In this document: positions 53,072 to 62,018 of the stretch, in pieces | Numbering within the stretch: the stretch's first letter is position 1 | Layout of the letters: each line of letters starts with the position of its first letter | Assembly: GCF_014201375.1 (NCBI RefSeq) | Contig: NZ_JACHDZ010000001.1 | Span: forward strand, 785,206 to 849,205 | Reading direction: 5' to 3' | Length of the DNA stretch: 64,000 nt | From: Tunturiibacter empetritectus | GTDB taxonomy: Bacteria; Acidobacteriota; Terriglobia; Terriglobales; Acidobacteriaceae | Made by a program: the position numbers and the translations under genes | Notes under the pieces: generated by a model | Seen by the model: only the letters and a program-made list of their open reading frames with translations | What the model was told of the DNA's origin: nothing | Databases searched by the model: none

Positions 53072-54450
53072 CAGGAAGATGGTACAGGGTTTTGTGTGTT
53101 GAGTGCTGCGCTTCGGCGGCGTGTTTCGGCGCGGAGATAGAGCATGATGAGGGCGCCGAGGAGCATGGGGATACTCATGAGGAGGAGGCCGCGTTGATAG
53201 TCGCCGGTGAGATCTTTGGCGAAGCCGACGAAGTAGGGGCCGAGGAAGCCGCCGATCATGCCGATCATGTTGAGGGTGGCGATGCCGGCGGCTGCGGTTC
53301 GTCCTTGAAAGAAGCTTCCGGGGAGAGACCAGAGAGGGCCCTGCATCGCGTTGTAGGCGATGATGACTGTGCCGATGGAGATGACTACGTTGATGGGATT
53401 GGTGGAGAGACCGCAGGCGAAGAAGCCGACGGAGATGAGGAAGGCCCAGGGGATGATGTGCATGTAGCGGGGATAGTTGCTGTGTGGCGTTCGGCGCTGG
53501 ACGCGGTCGGAGTAGATGCCGTTGAGGAGCATGGCGGCTGCGCCGAGGAGACTGAGGGTTGCGATGAGGTAGCCGACCTTTGACGTGCTGAGGTGGGTTG
53601 CTCGCTGGATGACGTCTGGAGCGACAAAGGTGTAGGCGTAGGAGGAGCCGAGCATTAGCAACATGAAGAGGCCAAGCTGCCAGACGCGTGGATCGAGAAG
53701 GGCGGCGCTGAGATTGTGGCTGCGCTGGCCGGTTAGTGAGGGATCGTTGTGGACGTGGTGGATGATCCATGCGCGCTCGTCTTCGGTGAGCCACTGGGCC
53801 TGCTGAGGACCGTCGGGAAGCAGGTAGAGGAAGGCTATGCCTAGCAGGATGGGAGGGATGCCTTCTACGAGGAAGAGCCATTGCCAGCCGCGGAGGCCAA
53901 GGTAGCCGTCGAGGTTGAGGAGTGCGCCGGCGATGAGGCCCATGAAGACGGAGCTGAGCGGCAGGGAGATGTAGAAGCTGCTGATGGCGCGGGCGCGCAG
54001 CTCCTGCGGGAACCACTGCGTGAGATAGAAGATGATGCCGGGGAAGAAACCCGCTTCGGCGACACCGAGGAAGAAGCGCGCGGTGTAGAACTGCCAGGGG
54101 GTGCGGACGAAGAGCATGGCCATGGCAAGGATTCCCCAGGTGACCATGATGCGGGAGAGCCAGCGACGCGCTCCGAAGCGGTAGAGGAGGAGGTTTGAGG
54201 GAATCTCGCAGGCGGCGTAGCTGAGGAAGAAGAGGCCGGCGCCGAAGCCATAGACGGTGGCGCTGAAGTGGAGGTCGCGGTTCATCTGGAGGGCGGCGAA
54301 GCTGATGTTGATGCGGTCCATGTAGGCTGCGCCGTAGCCGAGGGCTATGAGGGGGATGAGGCGTTGGGTAGCTTTGCGCATGGCAGATGCGCCGATAGCT
54401 GCGCTGGCTGCGGTCGAGTCATCGAGGACCGGGGTTGAGGGCGCGGCCAT
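53071..54450 (-). CDS. MFS transporter, anion:cation symporter type
   Basis: 459 residues and twelve helices. GYGAAYMDRINISFAALQMNRDL near the N-terminus and ARFFLGVAEAGFFPGIIFYLTQWFPQELRARA (loop 4-5) are typical of the ACS family that carries tartrate, glucarate, phthalate and similar organic acids. The loop between halves has GIYSDRVQRR. The substrate is not known. Its stop overlaps the CDF start, so both are translated from one mRNA, an odd pairing of an organic-acid and a metal transporter. Confidence 0.9.
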   Translation of the reverse strand: MAAPSTPVLDDSTAASAAIGASAMRKATQRLIPLIALGYGAAYMDRINISFAALQMNRDLHFSATVYGFGAGLFFLSYAACEIPSNLLLYRFGARRWLSRIMVTWGILAMAMLFVRTPWQFYTARFFLGVAEAGFFPGIIFYLTQWFPQELRARAISSFYISLPLSSVFMGLIAGALLNLDGYLGLRGWQWLFLVEGIPPILLGIAFLYLLPDGPQQAQWLTEDERAWIIHHVHNDPSLTGQRSHNLSAALLDPRVWQLGLFMLLMLGSSYAYTFVAPDVIQRATHLSTSKVGYLIATLSLLGAAAMLLNGIYSDRVQRRTPHSNYPRYMHIIPWAFLISVGFFACGLSTNPINVVISIGTVIIAYNAMQGPLWSLPGSFFQGRTAAAGIATLNMIGMIGGFLGPYFVGFAKDLTGDYQRGLLLMSIPMLLGALIMLYLRAETRRRSAALNTQNPVPSS

Positions 54451-54550
54451 CTGAATGCCACCTCTGGGAGCAAGGAGTTGCAGTGGATCGTTGAAGCTGA
54501 GGGAACGATATCACTGCAGGGGCGGAGAGGCGTGGGGTGCGCGGCGGCGG

Positions 54551-55324
54551 TCAGGGTTTGGTGGCGTGGTAGAGGCCGACGACGCCGAAGGTGTAGCTGG
54601 TCCATGTGGCGTCGGTGAAGCCTGCGGCTTTGAGGAGTTGGAGCATGCGGGGTGGGCGAGGGAAGCGCTCGACTGAGGCGTTGAGGTAGCTGTAGGCGGG
54701 GGCGTTGCCGGTGATGAGGCCGCCGAGACGGGGCAGGATGGACTTGAAGTAGATGTTGTAGAGGGCGCCGGTGAGTCCTTCGGGCTGGTTGCACTCGAGG
54801 ATGCCGAGCTGGCCGCCGGGGCGGAGGACGCGAAGGATCTCGGTGAGGCCTTCGTGGTAGTTGGCGAGGTTGCGGAAGCCGAAGGCGGAGGTGACGAGGT
54901 CGACGGAGGCGTCGGCTATGGGGAGGTGGAGCGCGTCGGCTTCGATGGGGGTTACGTTGTGCGCGCCGAATTTCTTGATACCGAGCGCGAGCATCTGGTG
55001 GGAGAAGTCCACGGCGAGGATTGGCGCGGCTCCCGGGGTGGTGGGGCGGTGTTTGAGGAGGGCCATGGTCATGTCGCCGGTGCCGCAGCAGAGGTCGAGG
55101 GTGACGGCTTCGGGGTGCTGGAGGATGGGGCGGAAGAGACGTGCGGTGCGGGTCCACCAGGAGCGGTCGATGCCGGCAGAGAGGAGGTGGTTGGCGCGGT
55201 CGTAGGCGGGGGCGATGGTGTCGAACATCTGCTGGACGGAGGTGGCGGCGGCTTGCTCGGTGGTGATGCCGGCGGGGCGGGCTCCGGTGGAGCGTTCGTG
55301 TTCGGGTTTGATTGGAGTGCTCAT
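54551..55324 (-). CDS. ubiE: Demethylmenaquinone / ubiquinone methyltransferase
   Basis: C-methylates the quinone ring; in this lineage most likely demethylmenaquinone to menaquinone (MenG). 257 residues. FDTIAPAYDRANHLLSAGIDRSWW (34-57) and SAM loop LDLCCGTGDM (76-85) are diagnostic, as are AFGFRNLANYHEGLTEILRVLRPGG and the C-terminal TSYTFGVVGLYHATKP. Its product would feed the cytochrome bc genes at 26-28 kb. Short spacing to neighbours on both sides. Confidence 0.94.
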   Translation of the reverse strand: MSTPIKPEHERSTGARPAGITTEQAAATSVQQMFDTIAPAYDRANHLLSAGIDRSWWTRTARLFRPILQHPEAVTLDLCCGTGDMTMALLKHRPTTPGAAPILAVDFSHQMLALGIKKFGAHNVTPIEADALHLPIADASVDLVTSAFGFRNLANYHEGLTEILRVLRPGGQLGILECNQPEGLTGALYNIYFKSILPRLGGLITGNAPAYSYLNASVERFPRPPRMLQLLKAAGFTDATWTSYTFGVVGLYHATKP

Positions 55325-55351
55325 GGATCTACTATTCAGACTCTTCGAACT

Positions 55352-55747
55352 TCACTGTTGACTGTGACGACCTTGAGCTCCGACTCTCCCTATTCCGAAG
55401 AACTTGTTTCTGAAAAGCTGGAATCCGGCAAGTTCAATAAGAACTGGGTAAAACCAAATAAATTTCCAATGCTCAACATGAGCAATAACCGCTACCCATA
55501 TTGCGCAATGCACTGTAAACAAAAAGGTGAATAAGAACCAAAATGATTTTTTTCTCAATAAAGTACGAGAACCTTGAAGGAAGTATCCAAACAAGAGCGC
55601 AGTGGAAATTCCAAAGCCAATTCGTTTAACAAAAAAATCCCAACTCATACCATTTGCAAACATGGCTATGACTATTCCTATGATCACCATGCAGATTGCC
55701 ACGTAGAGAGCTACGTCTTTCAAACGTTGCTTGAGTACTTTTTTCAT
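55352..55747 (-). CDS. Hypothetical membrane protein coupled to aroB
   Basis: 131 residues; ATG overlaps the aroB stop (ATGA). Four helices: [56 protein letters not shown] and [17 protein letters not shown]. Basic N-terminus and tail. The gene is much richer in A/T than its neighbours and uses many AAA/AAT/TTT codons, suggesting recent acquisition. No family recognised. Confidence 0.68.
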   Translation of the reverse strand: MKKVLKQRLKDVALYVAICMVIIGIVIAMFANGMSWDFFVKRIGFGISTALLFGYFLQGSRTLLRKKSFWFLFTFLFTVHCAIWVAVIAHVEHWKFIWFYPVLIELAGFQLFRNKFFGIGRVGAQGRHSQQ

Positions 55748-56874
55748 CGGCGACTAGGCGTTCGGCGCATTAGGGTGAGCATGGCGTTGGTGGCGGCGAG
55801 GAGTTCGGGTTCGGTTACGTTGCGGACTATTTCTACTTTGCCTATGGCTGTGGGTAGGACGAAGGAGCGGATGCCGCTGCGGTTTTTCTTGTCGCGGCTG
55901 GTTAGGGCCACAAGTTTTTCGGCAGTGGCTTTGAATGTGGGGAGTGGGCCGTAGCGGAGGATCAGATTTACGATGCGGTTGGCATCTTTTTCGCTGACCG
56001 TGTTGCGAGCTACGGCTACGCTGATGGCGGCGATGCTGCCCCAGGCTACGGCTTCGCCGTGGAGGAGCTGCTTGTAGTTGGTGGCGGCTTCGATGGCGTG
56101 GCCGATGGTGTGGCCGAAGTTGAGGATCATGCGGAGGCCGGACTCTTTTTCGTCCTGGCTGACTACTGCGGCTTTGACTCGGACGGAGGCGGCTACTACT
56201 TTAGCCAGGGCTTTGGTGTCGGCGTTTCGTTTTGTGGCGTCACTTGTGTTCAGGATGGCTTCGGCGTTTTGTTCCATGTAGCGGAAGAGTCTGGCGTCGT
56301 AGATGACTCCGGCTTTGATAGATTCTTGCAGGCCGGCGCGGAGTTCGGCGGGGGGGAGGGTGCGGAGGAGGTCGGTGTCGGCGAAGACGGCTTGTGGGTG
56401 GTGGAAGCTGCCGATGAGGTTTTTGCCTGCGGCGAGGTTGACTCCGGTCTTGCCGCCGATGGAGGAGTCTACCTGCGCGAGGAGCGTGGTGGGGATTTGG
56501 ACGTAGCGGATGCCGCGCATGTAGATGGCGGCGAGGAAGCCGGTGATGTCGCCGATGACGCCGCCACCGAAGGCGAGGAGGAGGGCGTCGCGGTCGGCTC
56601 CTGCGGTGGAGAGTTGCTGGGCGAGGGATTCGACGCTGGCCATGCGCTTGTGGCGCTCGCCTGCGGGGTGGAAGAGGACGGTTGGGGGTTCTTTGAAGCT
56701 GGCGAGGAAGGGCTTGGACCAGAGGGCCCAGATGTTGGGCGAGGTGATGATGAAGGGGCGGAAGGGTTTGCCGGGGTTCAGTTTGCTGAGGCGCGGGTGG
56801 AGGGTGGGGAGGAGGTTTGGGGCTATGGTGACGTTGTAGGTTGCGGAAGGCGTGTTGATGGGGATTACGGGCAC
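55744..56874 (-). CDS. aroB: 3-dehydroquinate synthase
   Basis: Second step of the shikimate pathway (DAHP to dehydroquinate, NAD and metal dependent). 376 residues. [20 protein letters not shown] (NAD site), [22 protein letters not shown], and metal ligands in [12 protein letters not shown] and LHGEAVAWG are all present. Divergent from nadB with a half copy of the inverted-repeat element in the 151-base gap. Confidence 0.96.
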   Translation of the reverse strand: MPVIPINTPSATYNVTIAPNLLPTLHPRLSKLNPGKPFRPFIITSPNIWALWSKPFLASFKEPPTVLFHPAGERHKRMASVESLAQQLSTAGADRDALLLAFGGGVIGDITGFLAAIYMRGIRYVQIPTTLLAQVDSSIGGKTGVNLAAGKNLIGSFHHPQAVFADTDLLRTLPPAELRAGLQESIKAGVIYDARLFRYMEQNAEAILNTSDATKRNADTKALAKVVAASVRVKAAVVSQDEKESGLRMILNFGHTIGHAIEAATNYKQLLHGEAVAWGSIAAISVAVARNTVSEKDANRIVNLILRYGPLPTFKATAEKLVALTSRDKKNRSGIRSFVLPTAIGKVEIVRNVTEPELLAATNAMLTLMRRTPSRR

Positions 56875-56913
56875 GGTTTCTTCATCGTATCGTATCTATT
56901 CTTTGAAGGGCTT

Positions 56914-56997
56914 TGTCCTGCCAGAAGGGCCGCCTGCGCGGAGGGCGGTCACTTCGTGACTTGTATACCCCTTTGGTTGGCGCTCCCGTTGGTCGCG
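56914..56997. repeat. Inverted-repeat element, copy D (left half only)
   Basis: TGTCCTGCCAGAAGGGCCGC, GGCGGTCACTTCGTGACTTG, TATACCCCTTTGG and CTCCCGTTGGTCGCG, nearly identical in order to copy A, then it stops. No right arm. It lies in the short gap between the aroB and nadB starts. Confidence 0.82.
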
Positions 56998-57025
56998 ATG
57001 ATGATCGTTCCGGTAGCATTGAGAG

Positions 57026-58597
57026 ATGGAACGGTTCGATTTTTTGGTAATAGGGGCTGGGATTGCAGGGTTGAGTGCGGCGATTCGGTTGGCGGAGACG
57101 GGCGCAGTACTGGTAGTGACCAAGGAAGAGCTTGCGGAGTCGAATACCGCTTACGCGCAGGGCGGGATCGCGGTGGCGATGGGCGGCGAAGAGGATGTCG
57201 CACTGCATCTGGAAGACACGATGGCGGCTGGAGATGGGCTGGTGAATCGTGAGGCCGCGGCGGTGCTGGTGACCCAGGGGCCGAGGCGGGTGGAGGAGCT
57301 GTTGGAGTGGGGGACGGCGTTCGATCGCTATCCGAAGGGCAAGCACGAGGGCGAGTTGATGCGGACGCGTGAGGGGGCGCATAGCCTGTCGCGGATACTG
57401 CATGCGAATGGAGATGCGACGGGGAAGGAGATTGCGGTGTCTCTGCTGCGGCATGTGCGGGAGATTCCAGTGATCGAGTTGATGGAGTGGGCTACCAGTG
57501 TGGATCTGCTGGTGGAGGGTGGGCGCGTGGTGGGGGCTATGCTGCTGGATGGAGAGGGTGGGCTGAGGGTGGTTCGGGCTGGGGCTGTGCTGCTGGCCAG
57601 CGGCGGGGCGGGGCAGGTTTATAGCGATACGACGAATCCTGCGGTGGCTACGGGGGATGGGATTGCGATGGCTTACCGGGCGGGGGCGGCGGTGAGCGAT
57701 ATGGAGTTCTATCAGTTTCATCCGACGGCGTTCAGTGAGGCGGGGGCTCCGCGATTTTTGCTGAGTGAGGCGCTGCGGGGCGAGGGCGCTTATCTGATGA
57801 ATGCGAAGGGGGAGCGGTTTATGGAGCGGTATCATCCGCTGCTGGAGCTGGCTCCGCGGGATGTGGTGGCGCGGGCGATTACGCGTGAGGGGATGGATGG
57901 GCCGGTGTATCTGGATATGCGGCATGTGGCTTTGAGTCCGAGTGCTACGGACCTGCAGATGCGGTTTCCGGGGATCTCGAAGTTTCTGGCGAAGTATCGG
58001 CTGGAGTTGGGGAGGGATCTGATTCCGGTGCGGCCGGCGGCGCATTATCTGATGGGTGGGGTGAAGACGGATGTGCAGGGAAGGACTTCGTTGCCGGGGT
58101 TGTATGCGGCGGGGGAGGCGGCGTGCACGGGGGTACATGGAGCGAATCGGCTGGCTAGTAACTCGCTGCTGGAGGGGCTGGTGTTTGGGGCGCTGGCCGC
58201 GGAGACGATGGTTGCGGAGACGTCGTTGAGCGAGCTTGATGCTAGTGCTTCGGTGGTGGCTTCTAGTGGGAGCGGCGTGACGCCGGAGGCTGCGACGGAG
58301 AGATGGATTAAGGAGCTGCGCGATTTGATGTGGAAGTACGCCGGGCTGCTGCGGGATAAGGATGGTTTGGAGCAGGCTAAGCGTGGGCTGGGTGCGCTGG
58401 GGGCGGCTATGCCGAAGGGGCTGACCCGGCGGGCGGTGGAGGCGATGAATCTGCATGTGGTGGCGGAGCTGATTGTGGCGTCGGCGCTGGGGCGCGAGGA
58501 GAGCCGGGGAGCACATTTTCGGAATGACTTTCCGCTGCGGGATGAGGTGGCGAAGCACTCGGTGATGCAGGAGGGGAGGCTTGAGTTTGTTGCTTGA
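57026..58597 (+). CDS. nadB: L-aspartate oxidase
   Basis: First step of de novo NAD synthesis, aspartate to iminoaspartate with FAD. 523 residues. FAD loop DFLVIGAGIAGLSAAIRLAE, substrate region NTAYAQGGIA, catalytic RxxHSLSRILHANGDATG, DMEFYQFHPTAF, and GGVKTDVQGRTSLPGLYAAGEAACTGVHGANRLASNSLLEGLVFG. The C-terminal helical domain is present. No nadA or nadC follows within the window. Confidence 0.96.
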   Translation: MERFDFLVIGAGIAGLSAAIRLAETGAVLVVTKEELAESNTAYAQGGIAVAMGGEEDVALHLEDTMAAGDGLVNREAAAVLVTQGPRRVEELLEWGTAFDRYPKGKHEGELMRTREGAHSLSRILHANGDATGKEIAVSLLRHVREIPVIELMEWATSVDLLVEGGRVVGAMLLDGEGGLRVVRAGAVLLASGGAGQVYSDTTNPAVATGDGIAMAYRAGAAVSDMEFYQFHPTAFSEAGAPRFLLSEALRGEGAYLMNAKGERFMERYHPLLELAPRDVVARAITREGMDGPVYLDMRHVALSPSATDLQMRFPGISKFLAKYRLELGRDLIPVRPAAHYLMGGVKTDVQGRTSLPGLYAAGEAACTGVHGANRLASNSLLEGLVFGALAAETMVAETSLSELDASASVVASSGSGVTPEAATERWIKELRDLMWKYAGLLRDKDGLEQAKRGLGALGAAMPKGLTRRAVEAMNLHVVAELIVASALGREESRGAHFRNDFPLRDEVAKHSVMQEGRLEFVA

Positions 58598-58942
58598 GAG
58601 GGGGCTGGTTGTTTGGGGACAGATTGGGAGTGGGCGGAGGTTTCGGCTTGAGTCGTGACCGGGGTCTTCGGTGGTTGGTTGCGTCGATTGTGGGGCGATG
58701 TTGAGCTTTTGCGTGGCGGCGATGGAGATCTACTGCAAGGTGGCGGATGTCAGGGCGAATGGATTCTTCCATGGTGGCCGGGCGGCGCTGGCGGCGGCTA
58801 TGGCTGGGTTGTTTGGGGGCGGGATCGTTGCGGTGTTGGTTGCTGGTGTTTCTTCTGCGATGGGGGAGTGGCCGCGAACGACGGGAGTTGGAGCCGTGAA
58901 GGGCTGCGGCCTTGGAGCTCTTCGGTAGAAGCGGGATCGTGA
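58598..58942. other. Gap between nadB and the PepSY-TM gene, no supported gene
   Basis: 345 bases. The plus strand has a short frame (about 58698-58928) with one Ala/Gly helix (AALAAAMAGLFGGGIVAVLVAGVSSA) but no ribosome site or family; a minus-strand frame there is the shadow of nadB codon usage. No member of the repeat families seen elsewhere is obvious. Possibly the remains of a small membrane gene. Confidence 0.4.
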
Positions 58943-59497
58943 TTAAAGAATGGTCAGGAGAACGGGAAGGATGACGCCGGCGATCAAAATGACTGTGATG
59001 AGACCTCTGTTGCGGATGTACTTGTAGGACATGTAGATGCCCGAGATGGTCGAGACAAACACGCCAATGCAGACCAGGAGAAAGAAGCCCTTCAAGGGCA
59101 GGGCGTTGTGTGGCTTTGGGGCGGGTGTGTCCGATGATTGGGGCGATGGGCTTTGCGCCGGCTGTGGGGCGGTTGTGGCGGCGGATTGAGATTTGTCTGG
59201 CTGCTGATCGGCGCTCTTGTTTGAGGGCTTGTCTAGTGATTTGACTGGGAAATTTTCTGGGGACCTGTCAGGGGGGAGTTTTCTTACGGGAACGACGATG
59301 GTTTGCTTCTTGTGGATCTGGCCTAGCGTCACGGCCCAGGCGGGCGGTTTGTAGCTGCTGCCACGCGTGGTTTCGTGGAGGCTGAAGGTCTGGAGCGCTC
59401 CGGTAAAAGCAAAGAAAAGCAGGGCAGGTGCAATAAAGACACCGAGATAGAGGTGGACGAGTCTGGTGTACTTCAGAGCAGTATGAGAAGAGGACAT
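58943..59497 (-). CDS. PepSY-associated transmembrane protein
   Basis: 184 residues from ATG 59495-59497; the frame open upstream has no credible start. Helix 1 (LVHLYLGVFIAPALLFFAFTGALQTF, preceded by KYTRLVH) is the typical first helix of PepSY-TM proteins, with a His that may bind haem. Next comes a Ser/Pro/Lys/Gln-rich linker (about 70-130), then two helices (GFFLLVCIGVFVSTISGIYMSYKYI, GLITVILIAGVILPVLLTIL). Much shorter than full PepSY-TM reductases; the PepSY domain itself is reduced. A role in iron reduction is only possible. Confidence 0.72.
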   Translation of the reverse strand: MSSSHTALKYTRLVHLYLGVFIAPALLFFAFTGALQTFSLHETTRGSSYKPPAWAVTLGQIHKKQTIVVPVRKLPPDRSPENFPVKSLDKPSNKSADQQPDKSQSAATTAPQPAQSPSPQSSDTPAPKPHNALPLKGFFLLVCIGVFVSTISGIYMSYKYIRNRGLITVILIAGVILPVLLTIL

Positions 59498-59708
59498 TAA
59501 GTCTTTTTTACACAAGGAAGTTAAATACGACAAGTTCAGTCCTAGTTTGTATCGAACCTCTGCAAGGATATCTTTTCTCCGGTCGATTTGACGGGAGAGT
59601 GGACGAAGGATCGCCAATTGAGGATGGATGTGAAAAAAGGCGGGCCGCCAGATTTCGACGGTCCGTAAGTTTGCCTTGAGCTAACGTGTTTTGGTGTCGG
59701 AAAATTTT

Positions 59709-60266
59709 TTAGGAGGCCGTCGCGAATTTGCGGCGGATGGTAGCGGCTGCGCCGAGAAGGCCTGTGGCCATGAGGCTCAGTGTGCCGGGTTCCGGGACGG
59801 GGCTATTGGAAGAGGGGTCGGTAAAGTTGAAGGAGCCTGAACCGGCGCCGATGCTTCCATCGAAGTTGACTCCGGCTACATCTCCTGCCACGTTGGCGCC
59901 GAGGCCGAGAAAGGTGCCGACACTAATGTCACCGAGGGTGGCATTAGTGAAGGAAAATGCAAGGCTTTTGCAGGGAGCTACATGGTTGAAGACGACGGTT
60001 ACGGCGACGCAGGCTTCGGTGACGTTGAGAACACCAAGTACTCCTGAGACGTCTGCGTAGCTTGCGGTGAAGGTTTCAAGACTAGTGCTGAAGATATCTG
60101 TACTGAGCTTCGTGAAGCTGAATACCTCGGCGTCACCGATGACAATTGGGGTGATGATTTGGTCACCGGCACCGGCATTGATGGTTGCAGAGATGGAGTC
60201 GGCGTGAAGGGCGGATGGGAGAAGGGCGAGAGTAACCAGAGCGAGAAATGCGGCAGGCAATTTCAT
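59709..60266 (-). CDS. PEP-CTERM sorted exported protein
   Basis: 185 residues with both sorting signals: an N-terminal signal peptide (MKLPAAFLALVTLALLPSALHA) and a C-terminal VPEPGTLSLMATGLLGAAATIRRK, that is, PEP motif, hydrophobic helix, basic end. Exosortase would cut at the PEP motif. The middle is a beta-rich Ser/Thr/Gly domain with two cysteines (TEACVAV, APCKSL). Such proteins are often surface or exopolysaccharide associated. No exosortase gene lies in the window. A sigma-54 type promoter precedes it. Confidence 0.88.
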   Translation of the reverse strand: MKLPAAFLALVTLALLPSALHADSISATINAGAGDQIITPIVIGDAEVFSFTKLSTDIFSTSLETFTASYADVSGVLGVLNVTEACVAVTVVFNHVAPCKSLAFSFTNATLGDISVGTFLGLGANVAGDVAGVNFDGSIGAGSGSFNFTDPSSNSPVPEPGTLSLMATGLLGAAATIRRKFATAS

Positions 60267-60294
60267 AGGTGTGACTCCTTATGCCTGTGGTTAT

Positions 60295-60310
60295 TGCAAG
60301 TGCCTCGCCA
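60295..60310 (-). promoter_or_regulatory. Sigma-54 (-24/-12) promoter of the PEP-CTERM gene
   Basis: On the minus strand TGGCGAGGCACTTGCA matches the consensus TGGCACG-N4-TTGCW with exact GG-N10-GC spacing. The start would fall near 60284; an AAGGAG ribosome site at 60275-60280 and the ATG at 60266 follow at suitable distance. Confidence 0.75.
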
Positions 60311-60342
60311 AAGGTTCCTTATGGCCTAAGAATTAGAAAACT

Positions 60343-60444
60343 CCTGTTCTAGGGTCGTTTTCGAGCAACTTGCAGGAATTTCGCATAACGGCCTGGAGCG
60401 GACCTTGGATTTGAGCCCGGATGTCATTTTTTCCCCTGTTCTAG
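60343..60444 (-). promoter_or_regulatory. Direct repeats upstream of the sigma-54 promoter, possible enhancer sites
   Basis: CTAGAACAGG (minus strand) occurs exactly twice in this gap, at 60343-60352 and 60435-60444, 92 bases apart and 33-150 bases upstream of the -24 box. This is where bacterial enhancer-binding proteins of the NtrC class bind. The rest of the 280-base gap has no gene. Confidence 0.5.
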
Positions 60445-60546
60445 CTTCCGCCCTTCATGAGGGAAAAGATTTTCCACTTTAGACTGCAAAGTTTCCCTAT
60501 TTACGTCGGTGCAACCTCACTCGAGGTCCACGTGACTGGCTTTCTC

Positions 60547-61485
60547 CTATGGATTCAGTGCTTTATCAGGCCGCGGAGCGCCTTTTGGAAGGAGCGAGAG
60601 AACGATGGTGATCCCCAGGATGGCTATGATGGCGGCGAGCGAAAGAAGTGGGCCGATCTCGATCCAGTGGGCGGCGAGCATCTTGAAGGCTGCGAAGGCG
60701 AGGACCGCGGCGAGGCCGTAGTGGAGGAAGCGCAGCTTGGCCAGCAGGTGGGCAAGGAGGAAGTAGAGCGAGCGGAGGCCCATGACGGCCATGATGTTTG
60801 AGGTGTAGGCGAGGAAGGGCTGGCGGGTGATGGAGAGGACCGCGGGGATGGAGTCGAGGGCGAAGACGACGTCGGTGAGCTCGATGGCGATGAGGGCGAG
60901 GAAGAGGACGGTGATCATGCGCTGGCCGCTCTCGAAGACGAAGAACTTGTCCTGCCGGAGGCTGACGGGGTGGAGGCGGGAGAGCCAGGCGATCCAGCGG
61001 GGCGTTTCGGTTTGTGGCTTTTCGGCGCCTGGGAGTACGAGGCGAATGGCGGCGAGGAGCAGGATCGCGGCGAAGAGGTAGCTGACCCACTCGAAGCGGG
61101 CCAGGAGGCCGAGGCCGGCGGCGATGAAGGCTCCGCGCATGAGGATGGCGCCGAGGACGCCCCAGAAGAGGGCCTTGGGCTGGTGGGCGGGTTCGATCTT
61201 GAAGACGCGGAAGAGGAGTAGGAAGAGGAAGAGGTTGTCGATGGAGAGCGACTCTTCGATGGCGTAGCCGGCGAGATATTGGGTTGCGGCCTGGCCGCCC
61301 ATGGAGCGAAGGATGAAGAGGGCGAAGGCGAGAGCTGCTGCGACCCAGAGGATGGTGGCGGCGACCGAGGTGGATTGAGTTTTGGAGGGGCCCTGGTGGC
61401 GGACGTAGAGGAGCTCAGCCCCGAGGAGGATGAGGATGAAGAGGTGAAAACCTATCCAGTGGCTGATGGGGGTTGCGACGAGCAT
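60547..61485 (-). CDS. TerC/Alx-family integral membrane protein
   Basis: 312 residues and about nine helices. Family signatures: GYAIEESLSIDNLFLFLLLFRVF (acidic residues in the membrane), FDxSIPA-type VVFALDSIPAVLSITRQPFLAYTSNIMAVMGLRSLYFLLA, and a central amphipathic loop. Relatives are tied to manganese export and tellurite resistance. AAGGGAG directly precedes the ATG. I looked for a yybP-ykoY manganese riboswitch upstream and saw no convincing one. Confidence 0.92.
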   Translation of the reverse strand: MLVATPISHWIGFHLFILILLGAELLYVRHQGPSKTQSTSVAATILWVAAALAFALFILRSMGGQAATQYLAGYAIEESLSIDNLFLFLLLFRVFKIEPAHQPKALFWGVLGAILMRGAFIAAGLGLLARFEWVSYLFAAILLLAAIRLVLPGAEKPQTETPRWIAWLSRLHPVSLRQDKFFVFESGQRMITVLFLALIAIELTDVVFALDSIPAVLSITRQPFLAYTSNIMAVMGLRSLYFLLAHLLAKLRFLHYGLAAVLAFAAFKMLAAHWIEIGPLLSLAAIIAILGITIVLSLLPKGAPRPDKALNP

Positions 61486-61607
61486 CTCCCTTGGATGCTA
61501 CAGGGCGGGGCCTGAAGCTTGCAGGGAGAGAGATCTAATTTGGGGGCCGAGCTCGTCTGGGGAGGGTTTGACGGAGCTATTGGAACGGTGCTGCTTGCGA
61601 GCGCTGG

Positions 61608-61814
61608 TTAGTGTGCGCCGGCGACCATGGAGTAGACCGTGTAGACGATGATTGCGAGCGCCATCCACAGGAGGGAGGACAGGAAGAGGCTGCGCGCGAT
61701 ATCGAGTACATGGTGGGTCTCGAGGAAGCCGTCTGCATTGTTGTTTTGACGAGCGGTGCGGGTGGTGAGTTCTGTGTAGCGGTTGTGTATGTCTGCGTAC
61801 GTTGGTGTCTGCAT
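61608..61814 (-). CDS. Small single-helix membrane protein
   Basis: 68 residues with a very good ribosome site (AGGAGG, 4 bases before ATG). The first 38 residues are polar (RYTELTTRTARQNNNADGF), then one helix (LFLSSLLWMALAIIVYTVYSMVA). Unrecognised; supported by the ribosome site and membrane character. It precedes the TerC gene by 122 bases on the same strand. Confidence 0.6.
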   Translation of the reverse strand: MQTPTYADIHNRYTELTTRTARQNNNADGFLETHHVLDIARSLFLSSLLWMALAIIVYTVYSMVAGAH

Positions 61815-62018
61815 GGTCCCTCCTATCGGCCAAGACTAGGGGGAGCATTAGCCCGGTGCTATCCCTCGAATGCAGTAGTTTGTAACTCGTTTGGGTGACA
61901 ATTGGTTTGTTTTTGAGGCAATGGAACGGGTTTTCGCGGTTTTTGGTGACAGGTCAGGCCGGATGGGATAGGATTTGGCGGTATTCGGACACCCTAAATT
62001 GAACCTACAGGAGATTTT

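Noticed and set aside
61486-61607. yybP-ykoY (manganese) riboswitch upstream of the TerC gene
   Set aside because: Looked for because terC/alx genes often have one; the conserved core and paired arms were not visible by eye.
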